From: Actinopolyspora biskrensis
GTDB taxonomy: Bacteria > Actinomycetota > Actinomycetes > Mycobacteriales > Pseudonocardiaceae
Assembly (NCBI RefSeq): GCF_013408175.1
Contig: NZ_JACBYW010000001.1
Span: 124,001 to 188,000, forward strand
Direction: 5' to 3'
DNA: 64,000 nt
Shown here: positions 27,590 through 36,215 of the stretch, piece after piece
How the letters are laid out: every line of letters begins with the position of its first letter
Position numbering within the stretch: the first letter of the stretch is position 1
Notes under the pieces: generated by a model
Seen by the model: only the letters and a program-made list of their open reading frames with translations
What the model was told of the DNA's origin: nothing
The model's database searches: none
Program-made: the position numbers and the translations under genes

Positions 27590-28678
27590 ATGAGCCTTCC
27601 CGCGAACGTGTCGAACCGTCGTCAGCTCGACGAGGCGCCGCTGCTCGTGGCCGCGCGTGGTGGCACTCCGGCACACACACCGGTGTGGTTCATGCGTCAG
27701 GCGGGGCGCTCGCTGCCGGAGTACCGCCGCACCCGCGAAGGGGTGCCGATGCTGCGGGCGTGCCTCACCCCGGATCTGGTCAGCGAGATAACGATGCAAC
27801 CGGTGCGCAGGCACGGGGTGGACGCGGCGATCCTGTTCAGCGACATCGTGCTCCCGCTGTACGCCTCCGGGGTGGAGCTGGACATCGTCGCCGGGACCGG
27901 TCCCGTCGTCAACCGGCCGGTGCGCGGCGCGGCCGACGTCGCCGCCCTGCCCGCGCTGCGGGCCGAGCAGGTGGAAGGGGTGGCCGAGGCGGTCCGGACC
28001 CTGGTCGCGGAACTCGGTGCGACCCCGCTGATCGGATTCGCCGGGGCACCGTTCACCCTGGCCTCCTACCTCGTCGAGGGAGGGCCCAGCCGCAACCACG
28101 AGCGGACCAAGGCCCTGATGCACTCCGAGCCGGAGACGTGGCACGCCCTGCTCGGCAAGCTGGCCGAGACCACGCTCGAGTTCCTGCGCGTCCAGATCGA
28201 CGCGGGAGTGGACGCCGTCCAGCTGTTCGACTCCTGGGCCGGGGCGCTCTCCCCGCACGACTACGCCGTTTACGTGCAGCCGCACACGAACAGGATCCTG
28301 CGCGGTGTCGCCGAGCACTCGGGGGAGGAGGTGCCGCGGATCCACTTCGGCGTGGGCACCGGTGAGCTGCTCACGGCGATGCGGGACTCGGGAGCCAGCG
28401 TGGTCGGGGTCGACTGGAGGGTTCCGCTGGACAGGGCGGTGAACAGGCTCGATCCTCAGCAGCACCGGCCGCCCGTGGTGCAGGGCAATCTCGACCCGGC
28501 CGTGCTGTTCGCGGGCTGGGACGCCGTGCGGAGCGAGACCGAGCGGGTGCTCGCGGAAGGGCGTTCCGCCGGTGGGCACATATTCAACCTCGGGCACGGC
28601 GTGCTGCCCGACACGGACCCCGACGTGCTCACGCGGATCGTGGAGCTCGTGCACTCGTCGAGCGCGGGGCGACGGTGA
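27590..28678 (+). CDS. hemE: Uroporphyrinogen decarboxylase
   Basis: Converts uroporphyrinogen III to coproporphyrinogen III in haem synthesis. 362 residues. N-terminal signature [16 protein letters not shown] (substrate-binding Arg residues) at about 31-46, active-site Asp in [11 protein letters not shown] near 85, [17 protein letters not shown] near 147, and [13 protein letters not shown] near the C-terminus. ATG 27590. hemG starts 8 bases after the stop and chdC follows, so this is a haem operon of the coproporphyrin-dependent type. Confidence 0.96.
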   Translation: MSLPANVSNRRQLDEAPLLVAARGGTPAHTPVWFMRQAGRSLPEYRRTREGVPMLRACLTPDLVSEITMQPVRRHGVDAAILFSDIVLPLYASGVELDIVAGTGPVVNRPVRGAADVAALPALRAEQVEGVAEAVRTLVAELGATPLIGFAGAPFTLASYLVEGGPSRNHERTKALMHSEPETWHALLGKLAETTLEFLRVQIDAGVDAVQLFDSWAGALSPHDYAVYVQPHTNRILRGVAEHSGEEVPRIHFGVGTGELLTAMRDSGASVVGVDWRVPLDRAVNRLDPQQHRPPVVQGNLDPAVLFAGWDAVRSETERVLAEGRSAGGHIFNLGHGVLPDTDPDVLTRIVELVHSSSAGRR

Positions 28679-28686
28679 GGTGACCG

Positions 28687-30114
28687 ATGAGCAGGGTGGC
28701 CGTCGTCGGGGGCGGGATCTCCGGGTTGACCGCCGCTTACCGGTTGCGTCGTCTGCTGGGGGAGACGGCCGAGATCGTCGTGCTCGACCAGGCGGAGCGG
28801 CTGGGGGGGAAGTTGCACACCCCCCGACTCGGGGGGCGCGGCTACGACCTCGGCGCCGAGGCGTTCCTCGCGCGTCGCCCCGAGGTCACCAGGCTGGCCG
28901 AGGAACTCGGTCTCGGTTCGGAGCTGGTGCATCCGAGCGGGGCCTCGGCGCGGATCCGGGCCGGAGGCGCGACCCTTCCGCTGCCGAGCGGAATGTTCAT
29001 GGGGGTTCCCGCTTCGGCCGAGGCCGTGCGCAACGTGCTGTCCGACGGCGCGTGCCGCGCTGTCGGTGCGGAGAGCGAGCTGCCACCGCTCCGGATGGCG
29101 GGCGACGACGCCTCGGTCGGCGAACTGCTCCGCCGGCGGTTCGGTGCCGAGGTCGTGGAGCGTCTCGTGGAGCCGCTGCTCGGAGGGGTCTACGGAGGCT
29201 CGGCCGACGCTCTGGGACTGCGCGCGACCATGCCGGGGCTGGCGGCCGCGCTGGACGCGGGCGCCGAGTCACTGACCGAGGCGGTCAACGAGGCGATGCC
29301 CGCCCCGACGCCCCCCGGCAGTGCCGGACCTCCCGTGTTCGGGGCCTTCGAGGAAGGCTACGGAACCCTGGTCAACGCCCTGGAACGTCGTTCGGGAGCT
29401 CGGATCGAACGAGGGGTCACCGCACGACGGTTGTGGCGCGAGGGGAGCGGTTGGTCCCTCTCCACGGGGTCCGCTGCCCGGCCGGGAAGGCTCGACGTCG
29501 ACGCCGTGGTGCTCGCGGTTCCCGCTCCCGCGGCCCGCGGGCTGCTGGCCGAGAGCGTTCCCGAGGCTTCCGCGGGCTTCGCGGGGATCTCGCTGGCGTC
29601 GATGGCCGTCGTCGGCCTGGCCCTCCCGGCCGAAGTCGAGCTGCCGCCGGCCTCGGGGGTGCTCATCGCGCGCGGGGAGCGGCACCGGGACGGAACGGCC
29701 TTCACCGCCAAGGCCGTCACCCTCTCCAGCCGCAAGTGGCCGCATCTGCGCGGGCGCGGCGGTGAGCCTCTCGTGCGGGCCTCGGTCGGCAGGGGCGATC
29801 CCGGCGAGCTCCGGGTCGACGACGCCGAGCTGCTGCGCCGGGTCCGTGCCGATCTGGCCGAGCTGACCGGTTCGACGGCCGAGCCCGTCGACACCGCCGT
29901 CGTCCGGTGGGGTGGTGGGCTGCCGCAGTACGGGGTCGGCCACGCGGAGACGGTGGCCGGGATCGAGGAGGCGGTCTCCCGCGCCCCCGGGCTCGAGGTC
30001 GCCGGTGCGTCGCTGCACGGGGTGGGCGTGCCCGCCTGCGTGGGCACGGGTGAGACGGCCGCGGCGGGGATCGGCGAGTTCCTGGGGGCCGGACAGCGGC
30101 ACGCACGTGGTTGA
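28687..30114 (+). CDS. hemG: Coproporphyrinogen/protoporphyrinogen III oxidase (HemG/HemY, CgoX type)
   Basis: FAD enzyme oxidising coproporphyrinogen III to coproporphyrin III. 475 residues with an N-terminal FAD dinucleotide-binding motif VAVVGGGISGLTAAYRL (residues 4-20) and ERLGGKLHT. The central VEPLLGGVYGGSADAL and C-terminal YGVGHAETVAGIEEAV and GVGVPACVGTGETAA (second FAD contact) are typical of this family. ATG 28687 has GGTGACCG upstream, 8 bases after hemE. The presence of chdC downstream argues for the coproporphyrin-dependent route. Confidence 0.95.
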   Translation: MSRVAVVGGGISGLTAAYRLRRLLGETAEIVVLDQAERLGGKLHTPRLGGRGYDLGAEAFLARRPEVTRLAEELGLGSELVHPSGASARIRAGGATLPLPSGMFMGVPASAEAVRNVLSDGACRAVGAESELPPLRMAGDDASVGELLRRRFGAEVVERLVEPLLGGVYGGSADALGLRATMPGLAAALDAGAESLTEAVNEAMPAPTPPGSAGPPVFGAFEEGYGTLVNALERRSGARIERGVTARRLWREGSGWSLSTGSAARPGRLDVDAVVLAVPAPAARGLLAESVPEASAGFAGISLASMAVVGLALPAEVELPPASGVLIARGERHRDGTAFTAKAVTLSSRKWPHLRGRGGEPLVRASVGRGDPGELRVDDAELLRRVRADLAELTGSTAEPVDTAVVRWGGGLPQYGVGHAETVAGIEEAVSRAPGLEVAGASLHGVGVPACVGTGETAAAGIGEFLGAGQRHARG

Positions 30115-30156
30115 CCTCTCCACGAACCCCGCTCCGGGCAGTGGCAGACTAGCGGT

Positions 30157-30855
30157 ATGGCCCGCCTGAACTACGCCGAACTGAACGAGACGATCCGTTA
30201 CACCATGTGGTCGGTGTTTCGGGTTCGTCCCGGCGAGCTGCCCGAGGACAGGGAGAAGGCCGGGACCGCGACCAAGGAGTTCCTGGACGGCCTCGAGGAC
30301 TCCTCCGACGTCGTGGTGCGCGGTGTCTACGACGTGTCCGGTCTGCGGGCGGACGCCGACTTCCTGATCTGGTGGCACGGGCCGCGCATCGAGGACGTGC
30401 AGGCGGCTTACACGGACTTCCGGCGCGACACTCCGCTGGGCCGGGCGAGCGACCCGGTGTGGAGCAACGTGGCGGTGCACCGGCCCGCCGAGTTCAACAA
30501 GAGCCACGTCCCGGCTTTCCTGGCCGGTGAGGAACCCCGCGCCTACGTGTGCGTCTACCCGTTCGTGCGTTCCTACGAGTGGTACCTGCTTCCGGACGAG
30601 GAGCGCAGGGAAATGCTCGTCGAGCACGGCAAGGAGGCGCGGGACTACCCGGACGTGCGCGCCAACACGGTCCCGGCCTTCGCGCTGGGGGACTACGAGT
30701 GGATCCTGTCCTTCGAGGCCGACGAGCTCTACAGGCTGGTCGACGTGATGCGCAAGCTGCGGGCGACCCAGGCCCGGTTGCACGTGCGCGAGGAGACGCC
30801 CTTCTACACCGGTCACCGCGTCGAGCCGGAGACGCTGGTCGCGCGGCTGCCGTGA
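30157..30855 (+). CDS. chdC: Coproheme decarboxylase (HemQ)
   Basis: Peroxide-dependent decarboxylation of coproheme III to haem b, the last step of the actinobacterial pathway. 232 residues. Chlorite-dismutase-like fold: [57 protein letters not shown] with the likely redox-active Tyr in RSYEWY and heme-ligand region around EHG, and [23 protein letters not shown]. Start ATG 30157, 42 bases after hemG. A possible -10 (CAGACT) 6 bases before the ATG could give an extra leaderless transcript. Confidence 0.95.
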   Translation: MARLNYAELNETIRYTMWSVFRVRPGELPEDREKAGTATKEFLDGLEDSSDVVVRGVYDVSGLRADADFLIWWHGPRIEDVQAAYTDFRRDTPLGRASDPVWSNVAVHRPAEFNKSHVPAFLAGEEPRAYVCVYPFVRSYEWYLLPDEERREMLVEHGKEARDYPDVRANTVPAFALGDYEWILSFEADELYRLVDVMRKLRATQARLHVREETPFYTGHRVEPETLVARLP

Positions 30856-30933
30856 GGCCCAGGACCCTCTTGCGCCGTCCCCGAGCGTGCGGCAGCCTTC
30901 CGTTCGGGGTTGATCGGCGGAGGGTGAGCGGCA

Positions 30934-31662
30934 GTGCGCGATCGGTCGGGACGAACAGGTGAGGACTCCGCGGCGCGACACACCCCGAGGATGTCGGCCA
31001 CAGAGGTCGAACGGGTCCGGAGATGGCACGAGCGCGCCTACCGGGCCGCCCTCTCGGAGGGTTCGGTCGAGCGCACCTTCAGCTATCTGGGCCGAACGAT
31101 CGGGGTGCCGCCCTCGGTGCAGCCGATCCTGCCCGTTTCGCACCTGCTGGGGGAGGCGGTGCTCTCCGAGGTGCGTCCCGGGGACCGGGTCCTCGACATG
31201 GGGACCGGCAGCGGCGTGAACGCCGTGCTCGCGGCCTCGGTGGCCTCCGAGGTGTGCGCCGTGGACGTCAACCCGGCCGCGGTGCGCGCCGCGCGGGACA
31301 ACGCCGAGCTCAACGGAGTGGCCGAGCGGGTGCGGGTCCTGAACGGTGACGTGTTCGATGCGGTGACCGGGCTTTTCGACCTGATCGTCTTCGATCCGCC
31401 GTTCCGCTGGTTCGCGGCGCGGGACGCGACGGAGGCGGCCATCACCGATCCCGGGTACCGGACCCTGACCACGTTCTTCACCCACGTGCGGCGACACCTG
31501 GCCCGGAAGGGCCGGATGCTGGTCTTCTTCGGGACCTCGGGTGATGTCGACTACCTTCTCGAGCTGGCCGCCGAGCAGGAGCTCACGGTCGAGACGGTGG
31601 CCGAGACCGCCGTCACCGGCACGGAGAGCACCACCCGGTACCACACGTTCCGGATGAGCTGA
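30934..31662 (+). CDS. Class I SAM-dependent methyltransferase (HemK/small-molecule type)
   Basis: 242 residues. SAM motif I VLDMGTGSGVNAVLAA (about residues 90-105), acidic motif II AVDVNPAAVRAA and post-motif DPPFRW (NPPY-like, as in N5-glutamine and N6-adenine methyltransferases). I use GTG 30934; ATG 30991 (MSATEVERVRRW) is a good alternative because the first 19 residues look unstructured. Corresponds by position to Rv2675c after chdC. Convergent with msrB, 18 bases apart. Substrate unknown. Confidence 0.88.
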   Translation: MRDRSGRTGEDSAARHTPRMSATEVERVRRWHERAYRAALSEGSVERTFSYLGRTIGVPPSVQPILPVSHLLGEAVLSEVRPGDRVLDMGTGSGVNAVLAASVASEVCAVDVNPAAVRAARDNAELNGVAERVRVLNGDVFDAVTGLFDLIVFDPPFRWFAARDATEAAITDPGYRTLTTFFTHVRRHLARKGRMLVFFGTSGDVDYLLELAAEQELTVETVAETAVTGTESTTRYHTFRMS

Positions 31663-31680
31663 AGCGGTCCCGGCCAGGGG

Positions 31681-32115
31681 TCAGCTTCCGGACTCGCCGC
31701 TTTCCACCAGCCGCAGCGCGACCGAGTTGATGCAGTAGCGCTGGTCGGTCGGCGTGGGGTATCCCTCGCCCTCGAAAACGTGCCCGAGGTGACCGTGGCA
31801 CGAGGCGCAGAGCACTTCGACGCGGACCATTCCGTGTGAGCGGTCCTCGCGCAGCAGCACGGCGTCGGAGTCGTTCGGGTTCCAGAAGGAGGGCCAACCG
31901 CAGTGCGACTCGAACTTGGTCGTGCTGCGGAAGAGCTCCGCGCCGCAGGCCCGGCACTCGTAGACGCCCTCGGACTTCTCCTCGACGTACTCCCCGCTGT
32001 ACGGGGGCTCCGTGGCTCCCTCGCGCAGCACGGCGTACTCCTCGGAGCCGAGCTGCTCCCGCCACTGCTGTTCGGACTTGACGACCTTGGGGGTGGCTCC
32101 CACTACCGGATCCAT
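31681..32115 (-). CDS. msrB: Peptide-methionine (R)-S-oxide reductase MsrB
   Basis: Reduces methionine-R-sulfoxide in oxidised proteins. 144 residues. Structural zinc motifs CRACG (about 54-58) and CASCH (103-107), and the active-site segment GHVFEGEGYPTPTDQRYCINSVAL with catalytic Cys near residue 128. WPSFW and the HCGWP motif are conserved. Start ATG 32115. In the mycobacterial block msrB (Rv2674) follows the same methyltransferase. Confidence 0.96.
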   Translation of the reverse strand: MDPVVGATPKVVKSEQQWREQLGSEEYAVLREGATEPPYSGEYVEEKSEGVYECRACGAELFRSTTKFESHCGWPSFWNPNDSDAVLLREDRSHGMVRVEVLCASCHGHLGHVFEGEGYPTPTDQRYCINSVALRLVESGESGS

Positions 32116-32228
32116 ACCTCCACGATAATCCTGTGGGGTTCGCCGGCCCAGTCGGCACGGGCGGCGAGCGCGCCCGTCGAGCTTTCCCGCTCGCCCTCGC
32201 CGCTGGCCGTCGACCGGGAAGGCGTCGG

Positions 32229-32537
32229 TCAGCCGGTGAAGGTGGCGGTCATGTACACCAGGGCGTTCCACACCGTGAACCCGACCCCGAACAGCATCAA
32301 CACGACCAGGAACACGGCCACGAGTCGGCGCTCGCCGCGAAGCCGGTTGGTGCTGTGCGCGAAGTCCCCCACCCCGCGCAGCATCCCCTCCACCGTGGAT
32401 CTGGAGTCGCACTGCTGTATGCGGTCGAGGTGTGCGGCGAACTCCTGGGCCTCGGGGTCGTACGGGTCCAGTCCGATCAGATCGTCGGCGAAACGGCCGG
32501 CCGGCTCGTCCGGTTCGCCGTGCTCGGCGCGTGCCAT
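32229..32537 (-). CDS. Small tail-anchored membrane protein of unknown function
   Basis: 102 residues. A charged, mostly acidic N-terminal part (PAGRFADDLIGLDPYDPEAQEFAAHLDRIQQC) precedes one C-terminal transmembrane helix at about residues 73-95 (LVAVFLVVLMLFGVGFTVWNALVY). The layout suggests a membrane-anchored helper. It is upstream of msrB on the same strand (113-base gap). I do not recognise the family. Confidence 0.75.
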   Translation of the reverse strand: MARAEHGEPDEPAGRFADDLIGLDPYDPEAQEFAAHLDRIQQCDSRSTVEGMLRGVGDFAHSTNRLRGERRLVAVFLVVLMLFGVGFTVWNALVYMTATFTG

Positions 32538-32742
32538 GGCTACAACGGTAACTCCCGGTGCGGTCGTATGCGGAAGAGTTCACACCGTCGTAGGCAGGGG
32601 AGAGCTTCGGGGGCGGGAGAGCGCACGTTCCGTTCGCCGGTGGCGGTGTTCCACGGTTCCTTCTCGCCCGTACGGCGGTATCGACACGGATCGGGGCGGG
32701 AGAGGATCGGCCCGTCGAAGTTCCTGCGATCGGGAGGCCGCC

Positions 32743-32847
32743 ATGGAACGAACGGTAGTGTATTCCGCGACGGAAACCCACTTCGGTGGTTGCAGTTGCT
32801 GCAGTAGCTGCAGCGGACCGTCCTGCGGGTGCTGCAGCAGCTGCTGA
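32743..32847 (+). CDS. Cysteine-rich 34-residue peptide (putative metal-binding or precursor peptide)
   Basis: A short gene. ATG 32743 is preceded by GGGAGG with 5-base spacing (32732-32737), one of the best ribosome-binding sites in the window. The frame ends at TGA 32845. The 34-residue product has a 16-residue leader-like N-terminus (MERTVVYSATETHFGG) and an 18-residue C-terminus in which 8 residues are Cys and most others Ser or Gly (GCSCCSSC, then SGPSCGCCSSC). No modifying enzyme, exporter or protease lies next to it. A metallothionein-like metal binder or a RiPP-like precursor are both conceivable; no family is recognised. Translation is unproven. Confidence 0.55.
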   Translation: MERTVVYSATETHFGGCSCCSSCSGPSCGCCSSC

Positions 32848-33113
32848 CAGCGCTCTGTCCGGTGTGCTCGTTCGGCCGTCAGAGCCCGGTGCTTCCCTGC
32901 GCCGCCGTGGTGCCGGGGCCGGCTCTGTCGAGCCGAACGGCAGCGGGCTCTCCTGCTTCGTGCTCTCGCGAGTGCGGCCCCGACGTCGTGTAGGTGTCAC
33001 TGCCCGAGGTCGGGGCACTCGCTCCCGAGGACCCGCGGGAGGCTCACCAAGCTGTCACCCGCGCGAACCGGGAGGGCGAAGCCCTACCGGCCAACCTGAG
33101 CGGAAAACTTCGA

Positions 33114-34661
33114 TCAGGCCGGGCAGGCCGTCTCCTCGGGCGGAACCTCGCCGTCCGTGAAGAACCGCCCCACGAGCCTGGTGGCGCATTCCGAATCCCC
33201 GATCGCGCCGTGACCGCTTCCCAACCAGTTCACCGCGACCCCGCTGGGCAACCTGCTCGCCATGTTCTTGCTTCCGCCGGCGGGAGTGAGCGGATCGTGC
33301 TTGGTGCTGATCACCGGGACGGGCGGGAGCTCGCCGTTTTCGGGTGTCGGAAGTGCTTCCTGGGGGCGTGGCCACAGGGAACACTGAACCAGTCGTTGCG
33401 CGAACACCCCGCCGAACAGCGGAAGAGCGTCGGCCCACTCGCGAGCGACGTCGGTCGCGCGTTCCGGCGGGAGGCGCAACATCGTGTCGTTGCAGCGCGT
33501 GATCATGCGCGCGTCCAGTCGGTTCACACCCGGTTCCGGGGAGCGGACGAACGCGGCGAGGTCGCTCGCGTCCCCGCTGTCCGCGGCGGCCAGCGCCGTC
33601 TCGAGGCGCGGCCAGGAGTCCCCGTCGGTGAGTCCGTGCAGCACCGCGCGAACCAGCTCGCCGGACCGCAGCGGTTCGTCCGCGGTGGGCAGACCGCCCG
33701 CACGTGCCCGCTCGACGAGACCGTCCAGCAGCGCGCGCGGATCGTCGCCCAACGGGCAGTCCCCCGAACCGCCGCATCGGGCGGCGAAGGCGTCGAAGGT
33801 GCGTTCGGCGCTGCGCGCCTGCTGCTTCGTCCGGGCCAGTGACTCGAGCACCGGGTCGGGAGCCCCGTCCAGGACCGTTCTGCCCACCGAACCGGGGTGC
33901 TTCTGCGCGTAGGTCGTCAGCACGCGTGAGCCCTCGCCGCGTCCGATGGCGTGCAGCCGCGGCACCCCCAGCTCGATGCGCAGTTCCTCCAGATCGTCCG
34001 CGGCTCTTCTGGTGTCGTACGCCTGGGCGCGCTGTTCGAGTTCGAGCAGGCACTCCTTGCTGGCCGAACGGACCGATTCGTTCAGCTCGTCCAACTCGGA
34101 CTTCTCGGTGGCCCTCGGATCGAATCCCGTTATGGTTTCGCGGTTCTGCGCGGGGACGCAGTTGGCGGGATCCGATTCACCGGTGCCTCTGCGGTCCATT
34201 CCGATGATGGTGTACTCGCGCAGCACCCTCTCGGGAAGGTGCAGGGCGAGCCGGGCGGCGAAGGTCGTTCCCCGCTCGCCGCGAACGTCGTTGACCACGA
34301 CCAGCGGGATCTTGCCGGTTCCGACGCCGAGCAGTGAGAGCCGCATCGTCCCCCTGTGCCGCGTCCCCGTGGGGCTGAGGCTGGTGCTCAGGTGCGTGCA
34401 CGAGAAACGCATTCCGTCGGGGACCTCGACTTCGCCGAGGTCGTTCTTCGTCGCCGTGGTGCATTCGCGCCAGCCGAGGGCGTCCTGACTCCGCGGACCG
34501 AGCGGGGGGACCGGCTGCTGCTGGGGGAGCCTGCGGTCGGGAGGTACCTGCTGCTCGCTGCCGCGGTAGGCCACCGCGGGGCGGTCCGAAGGGCCCGCCG
34601 AACACCCCGCGGCCACCAGTAGCAACAAGACGGCGCAGGCTCGTCCGATGATGCGCGGCAC
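33114..34661 (-). CDS. Secreted lipoprotein of the alpha/beta-hydrolase (tripeptidyl aminopeptidase-like) family, catalytic Ser missing
   Basis: 515 residues from GTG 34661 (GAAGGAGCATCC upstream). The signal peptide IIGRACAVLLLLVAAGC ends in a clear lipobox with Cys near residue 19. The fold signatures VVVNDVRGERG, YTIIGMDRRGTGESDPANC and the C-terminal VPVISTKHDPLTPAGGS and GSGHGAIGDSECAT carry the Asp and His of an SlpD/SlpE-type peptidase. At the nucleophile elbow, however, the sequence is HAIGRGEGSRVL, where the G-x-S-x-G serine is Gly. It may bind rather than cleave. Position matches the secreted-protease-like Rv2672 next to msrB. Confidence 0.88.
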   Translation of the reverse strand: MPRIIGRACAVLLLLVAAGCSAGPSDRPAVAYRGSEQQVPPDRRLPQQQPVPPLGPRSQDALGWRECTTATKNDLGEVEVPDGMRFSCTHLSTSLSPTGTRHRGTMRLSLLGVGTGKIPLVVVNDVRGERGTTFAARLALHLPERVLREYTIIGMDRRGTGESDPANCVPAQNRETITGFDPRATEKSELDELNESVRSASKECLLELEQRAQAYDTRRAADDLEELRIELGVPRLHAIGRGEGSRVLTTYAQKHPGSVGRTVLDGAPDPVLESLARTKQQARSAERTFDAFAARCGGSGDCPLGDDPRALLDGLVERARAGGLPTADEPLRSGELVRAVLHGLTDGDSWPRLETALAAADSGDASDLAAFVRSPEPGVNRLDARMITRCNDTMLRLPPERATDVAREWADALPLFGGVFAQRLVQCSLWPRPQEALPTPENGELPPVPVISTKHDPLTPAGGSKNMASRLPSGVAVNWLGSGHGAIGDSECATRLVGRFFTDGEVPPEETACPA

Positions 34662-34979
34662 GGATGCTCCTTCGTAACGCTGTGCGGTGGTCCCTAGCGG
34701 ATCTCCCCCACCGCCGAGAGCATCGCACGGCGGGCGTGAGCCGCGAGTTAACGGGTTCACACGGGGAGAGCCCCGGCAAGCGGAGCCGCCTCTCCCGCCG
34801 AACACCCCAGCCGTGGCGCGGCGGCCGTCGACCGCGGAACGGACGGTACCTCCGGGAGCTCTCCGGAGGGCGCGGTTCGCATATTCTCACCAGCGGCGCG
34901 TCTCGGAGGAAGAGCGGCGTTCGGCAGCCGCGGAAACGTCGATCGGCCGTGCTCGGCCGGAACGGAGTGGAACGCGAAC
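34662..34979. other. Divergent region between the lipoprotein and the EamA exporter
   Basis: 318 bases, no supported gene. It holds both promoters. No palindrome or clear -10 box was identified. Confidence 0.45.
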
Positions 34980-35882
34980 GTGGAGCACACGGAAGAGGTA
35001 GCGGTCGGTCGGCATCCCCTCGGGCGGCTCGGCAGGCTGTCGGGACGGGCGTTCGGGGCGGTTCCGCCGCCGATGCTCGTGGTCACCGGGATGATCAGCC
35101 TGCAGGTCGGTGCTGCCTTCGCCAAGCAGCTCTTCGCGCTGGCCGGGCCGTTCGGGGTCAGCGCGATCAGGCTCACCTTCGCGGCCCTGGTGCTGCTGCT
35201 GGTGTGGCGCCCCTCCCCCCGAATGGACCGGAGGACCTTCCTCGTGGTCGCGGGTTACGGCGCGGTGCTGGCCGGGATGAACGCCAGCATTTACCAGGCT
35301 TTCGAACGCATCCCGCTGGGAGTGGCGGTCACGATCGAATTCCTGGGCCCGCTCTCGGTGGCAGTGTTCGGCTCACGCCGCAAACTCGACGTGCTGTGGG
35401 CCGTGCTGGCCGCCCTCGGGGTGCTGCTGCTGTCCAGGGGGGAAGGCGGACTCGATCTCGTCGGTGTCGGTTGCGCGCTGCTGGCGGCCGTGTTCTGGGC
35501 CTGTTACATCATCATGGGAGCCAAGCTCGGCGACCGGACCACCGGTGGCGGAGGGCTCGCCGTGGGGATGGCCGTCGGAGCGGCCCTGGTGCTGCCGTTC
35601 GGGGTGGTCGAGTCGAACACCGCTCTGCTGCGTCCCGAAGTGCTGGTGGTGGGGCTGGTGGTCGCCCTGATGTCCTCGGTCATCCCCTATTCGATGGAGC
35701 TGGAGGCCCTGCGTCGCATACCTCCGAGGGTGTTCGGGGTGTTGATGAGTCTGGAACCGGCAGTGGCCGCGCTGGCCGGCCTGGTCGTACTGCGGGAGGG
35801 GCTCGGAGCCCTGCAGTGGTCGGCCGTGTGCTGTGTGGTGATCGCTTCCATCGGGGCTACGAGGAGCGGTCAACGCGGGTAG
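34980..35882 (+). CDS. EamA/RhtA-family inner-membrane exporter (DMT superfamily)
   Basis: 300 residues with ten predicted transmembrane helices in two five-helix EamA repeats (first from PPMLVVTGMISLQVGAAFAKQLF, second from LLAAVFWACYIIMGAKLGDRT). QAFERIPLGVAVTIEFLGPL and VIPYSMELEALRRIPPRVFGVLMSLEPAVAALAGLVVL resemble RhtA-type amino-acid (threonine/homoserine) exporters. Start GTG 34980; GGAG lies about 9 bases upstream. Standalone gene. The substrate is inferred only from family resemblance. Confidence 0.9.
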   Translation: MEHTEEVAVGRHPLGRLGRLSGRAFGAVPPPMLVVTGMISLQVGAAFAKQLFALAGPFGVSAIRLTFAALVLLLVWRPSPRMDRRTFLVVAGYGAVLAGMNASIYQAFERIPLGVAVTIEFLGPLSVAVFGSRRKLDVLWAVLAALGVLLLSRGEGGLDLVGVGCALLAAVFWACYIIMGAKLGDRTTGGGGLAVGMAVGAALVLPFGVVESNTALLRPEVLVVGLVVALMSSVIPYSMELEALRRIPPRVFGVLMSLEPAVAALAGLVVLREGLGALQWSAVCCVVIASIGATRSGQRG

Positions 35883-36215
35883 TAGGACTTTGTCGTCTCG
35901 GTCCGCGTAGGTGGTCGCGTGGCGGAACCTCCGGCGATGCCGGTTGCTCGGGTGGTTTCTTAGCCGTCGCGTGAGTCGGCGCCTCGCTGTGCTGGGCCGC
36001 TCTCGAGTAGCGGCCTGCGCGGCGAGCGGCCCGGCCTCGCGATGCATCCGACTCACGTACCGGATCTCCTCGTGCTGCACGGGTCCAGAGCATTCGCGTC
36101 GGACGGTGCCCTTGATCGGAAGTTTCCGGTGGAAGTTCGGCGGGGCGGTTGAACCGGGGCACCGACGGCTGTGCCGCTCGCACGACGAGCGTTCGGCTGT
36201 CCGCGGGGGAGGGTG
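35883..36215. other. Gap between convergent EamA and AmaP-like genes
   Basis: 333 bases without a gene. An 8-bp inverted repeat (CGGTGCCC near 36104 and GGGCACCG near 36156) is widely spaced and weak. No convincing terminator was found. Confidence 0.4.

Noticed and set aside
26621-28654. A 677-codon minus-strand frame upstream of DUF3000
   Set aside because: Only the last 192 codons match DUF3000; the rest is antisense to hemE.
29269-31644. A 791-codon minus-strand frame across hemG, chdC and the methyltransferase
   Set aside because: Antisense shadow with His/Gln/Arg-rich composition; three clear genes lie on the plus strand.
33055-34053. A minus-strand frame within the hydrolase gene rich in Arg, Gly and Ala
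   Set aside because: It is an alternate frame of the hydrolase gene without a plausible start or domain.
36104-36163. Widely spaced CGGTGCCC/GGGCACCG inverted repeat after the EamA gene
   Set aside because: An 8-bp arm with about 45-base spacing is too weak to call a terminator in such GC-rich sequence.
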